A stretch of DNA of 64,000 nucleotides. Source: CAWIVJ01 sp963839525 (lineage in GTDB: Bacteria; Cyanobacteriota; Vampirovibrionia; Gastranaerophilales; Gastranaerophilaceae). Below, piece after piece: positions 60,025 through 64,000 of this stretch (the stretch's first letter is position 1; each line of letters begins with the position of its first letter). The notes under the pieces are model-generated. The model had not been told where the DNA came from and ran no database searches. It worked only from the letters and a program-made list of their open reading frames with translations. The stretch spans positions 62,001 to 126,000 of the forward strand of contig CAWIVJ010000023.1 in NCBI GenBank assembly GCA_963839525.1, in the 5' to 3' direction. Position numbers and translations under genes: made by a program.

Positions 60025-60726
60025 TTACTCAACAGGTTTTTCATATCCTATTGTTTCACAATAAACTTGCCCTAAGTAATGCCCGATTACCGCAATATTA
60101 AAAACTAAAGCAAGTGATACAAAAAAATCAAAAATCGGTCCATAACCAAATAAAATAAGCAGAGTATATCCTATAAATCCAACTGTAACAATATTTATGA
60201 CCAATAATTTAATTATAAAAAATAAAATTATAAAAATTAAATCCCCTGCCTTTTCAGCAAAAACTTTTATGTTAAATGAATCAGCAATATTTTCTTTGAA
60301 AGCAAACATTAAAAAAGGGGTAATAATTATTGATGCTGTAATTCCCCAAATGAGTACTCTTAATGTAATGTCCAGCCAGGGTATAATATTTATAATTGAG
60401 CATAAGTAATTAGCTAATAAAACCGATACTAAACAAATAGGACCCACCGCTACAATGCCTTTAAAAGCAGAACTGGCAAGATAAACAGGATTTAGAGACG
60501 GCAAAACATAAGTTTTTTCATTTGATACATTATTTGTAACCTTAATTAAAAATCCGAACAAAAAAAACAAAACTATTCCTGCAAGCCAGAAAAAACCTGT
60601 CAAATCCCCTTTGGATTGCATATAAACTTGATAAGAATAGTAAACCGGTATAGTTAAAACAATAAACTTTAAAAAAGATAAACGATCACTAAAACTTTCT
60701 TTAAAAGAATCAACTACCGATGCCAT
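60025..60726 (-). CDS. Hypothetical multi-pass membrane protein
   Basis: 233 residues with about six membrane helices (FFWLAGIVLFFLFGFLIKV, IVAVGPICLVSVLLANYLC, VLIWGITASIIITPFLMFAF, IIKLLVINIVTVGFIGYTLL, FFVSLALVFNIAVIGHYLGQ). A soluble loop ENIADSFNIKVFAEKAGDLI lies in the middle. The pattern recalls DUF4013-type membrane proteins but I cannot assign it. A short N-terminal amphipathic part (VVDSFKESFSDRLSF) precedes the first span. It is preceded by GGAAGGAAT near ATG 60726 and stands alone. Confidence 0.7.
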   Translation of the reverse strand: MASVVDSFKESFSDRLSFLKFIVLTIPVYYSYQVYMQSKGDLTGFFWLAGIVLFFLFGFLIKVTNNVSNEKTYVLPSLNPVYLASSAFKGIVAVGPICLVSVLLANYLCSIINIIPWLDITLRVLIWGITASIIITPFLMFAFKENIADSFNIKVFAEKAGDLIFIILFFIIKLLVINIVTVGFIGYTLLILFGYGPIFDFFVSLALVFNIAVIGHYLGQVYCETIGYEKPVE

Positions 60727-60921
60727 AAAAATTCCTTCCTGGATACATTTAAATTACAACTTAATTACCCGATAATAATCTCTCTAAATTTATTTTAACA
60801 TATAAAAAAAATATATAAACCCTAATATACCTAGAAAAGTAACTTGCCAAGGTTAAAAACTTGATTTAAAACTATTGCAGTATTATTGTAACAAATTATT
60901 ATGAACTTAAATTTTGACTTA

Positions 60922-61425
60922 TTATTTTCCTTTAACAATAGAGGTTACAAAATTCCTGTTAAAATACTTATTTGCAATCTCAATTATATCAGAAGCCGTT
61001 ATAGAATTTATGAGTTTTTCATACTGGTCTTTAAACTCAAAGCCTCTTCCGGAAACTTCAAACCAACCCACTGTTGATGCTTTATCAAGATTGGTTTCTT
61101 GGGAAATCATATAGTTTCCCATTATTTTATCTTTAGCTTCTTGAAGTTCTTTGTCACTTACAAATTCTGTTTTAAGTCGATTTATTTCTAAAAGCATTTT
61201 TTCTTTGGCAAAATCCAATGTTTTAGGATTAGTACCAATGTATACAGTAAAAGCTCCTTTCAAAATTTTAGGCGAATAACTTGAACCAAGCTGATAAGCA
61301 AGACCTTCTTGTTCTCTTACATTCCTGAAAAGCCTTGAACTCATACCCATACCTAAAATTGCATCTATAACCTGCAAAGTAGCACTATTTTTTTGACTTA
61401 ATACTCCCGATGTTTGCCAGCCCAT
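60922..61425 (-). pseudogene. M16 peptidase, C-terminal domain after frameshift
   Basis: The frame continues upstream of the apparent start as VENLKSAWLI before MGWQTSGVLSQKNSATLQVI, and then carries GMSSRLFRNVREQEGLAYQL, the R-x-x-x-G-L-A-Y motif of the second M16 half that completes the active site. It belongs with 61451-63508; the break at about 61455 is one extra base (or two missing). Confidence 0.85.
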
Positions 61426-61450
61426 AATAAGCCAGGCTGATTTTAAATTT

Positions 61451-63508
61451 TCAACTGATTTTATAACTATCTATCGGTTCTGTTATAGGGTAAATTTTTG
61501 AATCATAATTATTATAATTAAATTCTCCTGCCCTTTCTTTTGAAAAGATATTACATAATGGATTTTTCAACTCGTTAATATTAACATTGCCATTTATAGA
61601 AATTACAATATTTTTAGGGTTAAAATTTTTATTGTAATATTCTAAAATATCATCACGTGTTATTTTTGGCAATGTTTTTTCAAAAATCTTCGGTCCGTAA
61701 GAATATACTGAATTCTTATAAATTAAATTTTTATATTCTTCAAGGGCCAAATTCATAGGAACATCTCTGGATTTTTTTATTGAATTAATTATTGATGTTT
61801 TTGTTTTTTCAATTTCATAGTCATCAAAAACTGCATTGTTTACAACTTCATCTAAAAGCTCAAATGTTTTGAGTAATTGGGCTTTTGTTGTCAGAACATC
61901 AATTGAAAAAGCATCTGCACCCGAAGACGGATTAATTTTAATCCCTTTTTCTTCAAGAACTTGAGCTAATTCAAGTGAAGAATATCCTTTAGTTCCTTTA
62001 AGCATAACCTTACTCATAAGTTCGGCAGTGCCTGGAACTTTTTCTAAAAATTCACCGCCTTTTATATGAATACTCATAGCAACTATATCATTTAAATCAT
62101 TAGGACTTATTAATAAAGTTGCTCCATTATCAAGCTCATACTTTTTTGTTGAAGGTATTTCTTTAATTAATCTTGCACTATGATTAACTTTTGGTTTTTC
62201 ATTAATATTTAAAGTTTCTTTCTCTTCTGGTAAAACAATGGAAATAGCACTTTTATTTTCATTTAAATATTTATTTACAACCCGCTTAACATCACAAACC
62301 GATACCTTTTTAATATTCTCCAAATATTCGTCATAATAGCTTGGATTATCCGTTAAAACAGTTGTATAACCTATTTCTGACGCAATATTTGAAATAGATT
62401 CCCTTGCATAATAAGTATCTCTTTCAATTATACTTTTTGCCAGATTTAATTGTTCTTTGCTTACCCCTCTTTTCTGGATTTTACAAACTTCCTCAAAAAT
62501 AGCTTTTTGAAGTTTATCCGCTTTATCAGGTTCAAAGTTTGCATTGATTGCAAAAATTCCATCTTCTTTATAAGTTGCATTACCGGCTGAAATAGAAAAA
62601 GCAAGCTGTTTTTGTTCTTTTATAGCTTGATAAAGTACAGAAGACCGACCGTCCCCTAATATTGTTGCAAGAACATCCAGAGCATAAGTATCCCGGTTAA
62701 AAGCATTAACTCCTCTATACCCTATTAAAAGGTATCCTCCAACAACAGGCTGATAATCAACTTTTATAAGCTTTGAAGCAAGCTGTTTTTCAGGTGCATT
62801 AATATTTTTTATAATTTTTCTCGGCTCTGTTTTAAATTTCTCCTTAACTTTATTCAACGCATGCCGAGGCTCAATATCTCCAATGATAATAGTAACCATA
62901 TTTTGAGGTCCATAATGGGTATTATAATATCCCAAAATTTCTTCTCTGGAAATTTTGCCTATTATTTCATTCGTTCCAAGAACTTTTCTTTTATAAGGAT
63001 GTTTTGTATAAATCATTTGAACAAAATTATCATAAACTTTTTCATTAGGATTATTTGCATCTTTCGCAATTTCTTCCATAACTACCTTGCGCTCTTTTTC
63101 AAGCTCTTTTCTAGGCAAAAGAGGATTCAAAAGCATATCCGCATGTAAATCCATTGCTAAATCAAAGTATTTAGAAGGGATTTCTATATAATAATGGGTA
63201 AAATCTTTACTTGTAGCCGCATTTGTAATTGCACCTTTTGATTCTAAAAGTCTCTCAAATTCTCCCGGCAAATGTTTATCTGTACCCTTAAAAAACAAGT
63301 GCTCTAAAAAATGTGAAACACCGTTGTTGTTTTCACTTTCATTAATTGAACCCGTTTTTATCCATGTATCAATTATTACAATCGGATTATTTTTTACTTG
63401 TTTGATAATAAGCGTTTGTCCGTTATCCAATTTATGAACATTGTAATCTAAAGCAAAAACACTACTCCCGAGTATAAATACAAACAATAAAATAATCAGT
63501 TTTTTCAT
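61451..63508 (-). CDS. M16-family zinc protease (frameshifted near the C-terminus)
   Basis: 685 residues with a signal peptide (KLIILLFVFILGSSVFA). The inverted zinc motif HFLEH is at 66-70, with the distal Glu in RKVVMEEIAKD. YRGVNAFNRDTYALDVLATI and FEPDKADKLQKAI form the first pair of lobes; a second M16 unit starts near 445 (YELDNGATLLISPNDLNDI). The frame ends in EPIDSYKIS at TGA, while the next frame goes on as VENLKSAWLIMGWQTSG (60922-61425). An intact protein would have ~860 residues. It acts in the periplasm on unfolded peptides. The loss of the R/Y motif would probably inactivate it. Confidence 0.88.
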   Translation of the reverse strand: MKKLIILLFVFILGSSVFALDYNVHKLDNGQTLIIKQVKNNPIVIIDTWIKTGSINESENNNGVSHFLEHLFFKGTDKHLPGEFERLLESKGAITNAATSKDFTHYYIEIPSKYFDLAMDLHADMLLNPLLPRKELEKERKVVMEEIAKDANNPNEKVYDNFVQMIYTKHPYKRKVLGTNEIIGKISREEILGYYNTHYGPQNMVTIIIGDIEPRHALNKVKEKFKTEPRKIIKNINAPEKQLASKLIKVDYQPVVGGYLLIGYRGVNAFNRDTYALDVLATILGDGRSSVLYQAIKEQKQLAFSISAGNATYKEDGIFAINANFEPDKADKLQKAIFEEVCKIQKRGVSKEQLNLAKSIIERDTYYARESISNIASEIGYTTVLTDNPSYYDEYLENIKKVSVCDVKRVVNKYLNENKSAISIVLPEEKETLNINEKPKVNHSARLIKEIPSTKKYELDNGATLLISPNDLNDIVAMSIHIKGGEFLEKVPGTAELMSKVMLKGTKGYSSLELAQVLEEKGIKINPSSGADAFSIDVLTTKAQLLKTFELLDEVVNNAVFDDYEIEKTKTSIINSIKKSRDVPMNLALEEYKNLIYKNSVYSYGPKIFEKTLPKITRDDILEYYNKNFNPKNIVISINGNVNINELKNPLCNIFSKERAGEFNYNNYDSKIYPITEPIDSYKIS

Positions 63509-63833
63509 TAAAACCCCCTCAACAGTCTAATGGCAACATTTTACTACACTTAATAATATAAATAAAGTGTACCAACTGATTAATTGTAAACAATTATTAA
63601 ACAATTTTTTATAAAAAGGCAATTTTTTAACTAATATATACTTTCTATATACATAGAGATAATTAACGAGAGAAAAATAAATGAGAAAATTTTTATTAAA
63701 ATTCGCAAACAGACAAAAAAAATTCAGCCCTATTGACTTGATATAAGCTTATTTTGCTGTTTCGTATATAATTCTTTATAAAATATTGTAACCTCCATAC
63801 GATTAATGTAATATTTATATGGGGGCATTTTTT
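63509..63833. other. Intergenic region between divergent genes
   Basis: A 325-base AT-rich spacer between the M16 protease and the response regulator at 63834. It should hold promoters for both. TATAAT occurs at about 63768, but no well-placed -35 box accompanies it. I see no open frame, RNA gene or repeat. Confidence 0.5.
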
Positions 63834-64000
63834 ATGGAAACACCTAAAAGAATACTGATTGTTGATGATGATGAAGAAATTAGAGATTTATTAGAATTCG
63901 ACATAAGCAAAAGCGGTTATTATATTGATAGCGCAATAGACGGACTTGAAGGTTTAAATAAAGCTCTTAATAATAGTTATGACTTAATATTGCTTGATGT
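63834..64000 (+). CDS. Response regulator receiver domain (partial)
   Basis: ATG 63834 follows GGGGG by eight bases. The first 55 residues, TPKRILIVDDDEEIRDLLEF, then DISKSGYYIDSAIDGLEGLN and YDLILLDV, are a receiver domain with the acidic pair DDD and the phospho-Asp in LLLDV-type position (LILLDV). The output domain is beyond the window, so the subfamily (OmpR-like or stand-alone) is open. Confidence 0.85.
   Translation, partial: METPKRILIVDDDEEIRDLLEFDISKSGYYIDSAIDGLEGLNKALNNSYDLILLD

Noticed and set aside
61440..61465. Programmed +1 frameshift in the M16 protease gene
   Set aside because: ATC AGT TGA lacks the slippery CUU-type codon and internal Shine-Dalgarno of known +1 sites, and M16 proteins are not known to use one.
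1..64000. tRNA, rRNA or known riboswitch
   Set aside because: I saw no cloverleaf, rRNA segment or riboswitch core in the spacers; almost all sequence is coding.

Overview
The window is AT-rich, gene-dense bacterial chromosome with short spacers and many overlapping genes. A LptF/LptG-type permease, a WecA/MraY-family transferase and a complete flagellar basal-body block point to a flagellated diderm. No rRNA, tRNA or taxonomic marker decides the lineage. The gene mix, low GC and heptanucleotide intergenic repeats would suit a non-photosynthetic cyanobacterial relative (Melainabacteria-like), but that is a guess.

Layout. 1-3395 (+): end of a GDP-mannose 4,6-dehydratase, a GT4 and two recently duplicated GT2 glycosyltransferases. 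3417-12424 (-): glycosyltransferases, methyltransferases and two related unknown proteins, with clear scars of rearrangement (an out-of-frame gene junction, a glycosyltransferase remnant, repeated spacers). 12414-24133 (-): one tightly overlapping operon holding pseudaminic acid genes (pseB, pseC, pseH, pseI, pseF; no pseG seen) and, embedded among them, an acyl-group module: HMGL-like aldolase, AMP-ligase, VOC protein, SAM methyltransferase (frameshifted), cyclase-family hydrolase, acyl carrier protein, AAC(3)-like N-acyltransferase and a DUF4910 protein. This is the most interesting system here. It resembles, as I recall it, the Campylobacter jejuni flagellin-glycan locus around Cj1293-Cj1308, and I infer that it makes and attaches an unusual acyl group to pseudaminic acid.

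24134-24545 is a gene-free stretch with an apparent ISL3-type transposase remnant and a 15-bp inverted repeat. 24546-38232 looks like a stress or maintenance island: phosphoribosyltransferase, hydrolase, SDR, PolX, DUF72, DUF255, a GT4-GH130-GH130-GT4 mannoside-type cluster and an MsrA-MsrB fusion. 38377-44424 holds biotin synthesis: bioB, and an operon bioF-bioD-bioA-bioG-bioC whose bioA carries three in-frame TAA codons. 44507-51063 is housekeeping (LptF/G-like, WecA-like, glyA, rimO) plus a 54-residue small gene and several regulatory-looking structures. 51081-59750 (-) is a two-component pair followed by flgB, flgC, fliE, fliF, fliG, fliH, fliI, with hairpin-forming heptad repeats at the flgB-fliF junctions. 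60025-64000 has a membrane protein, a frameshifted M16 protease and the start of a response regulator.

Pseudaminic acid is best known as the flagellin sugar of Campylobacter and Helicobacter. The pse locus and the flagellar operon in one window therefore suggest a glycosylated flagellum. Several genes are interrupted by single-base or nonsense changes; whether these are real or assembly errors cannot be told from the sequence.
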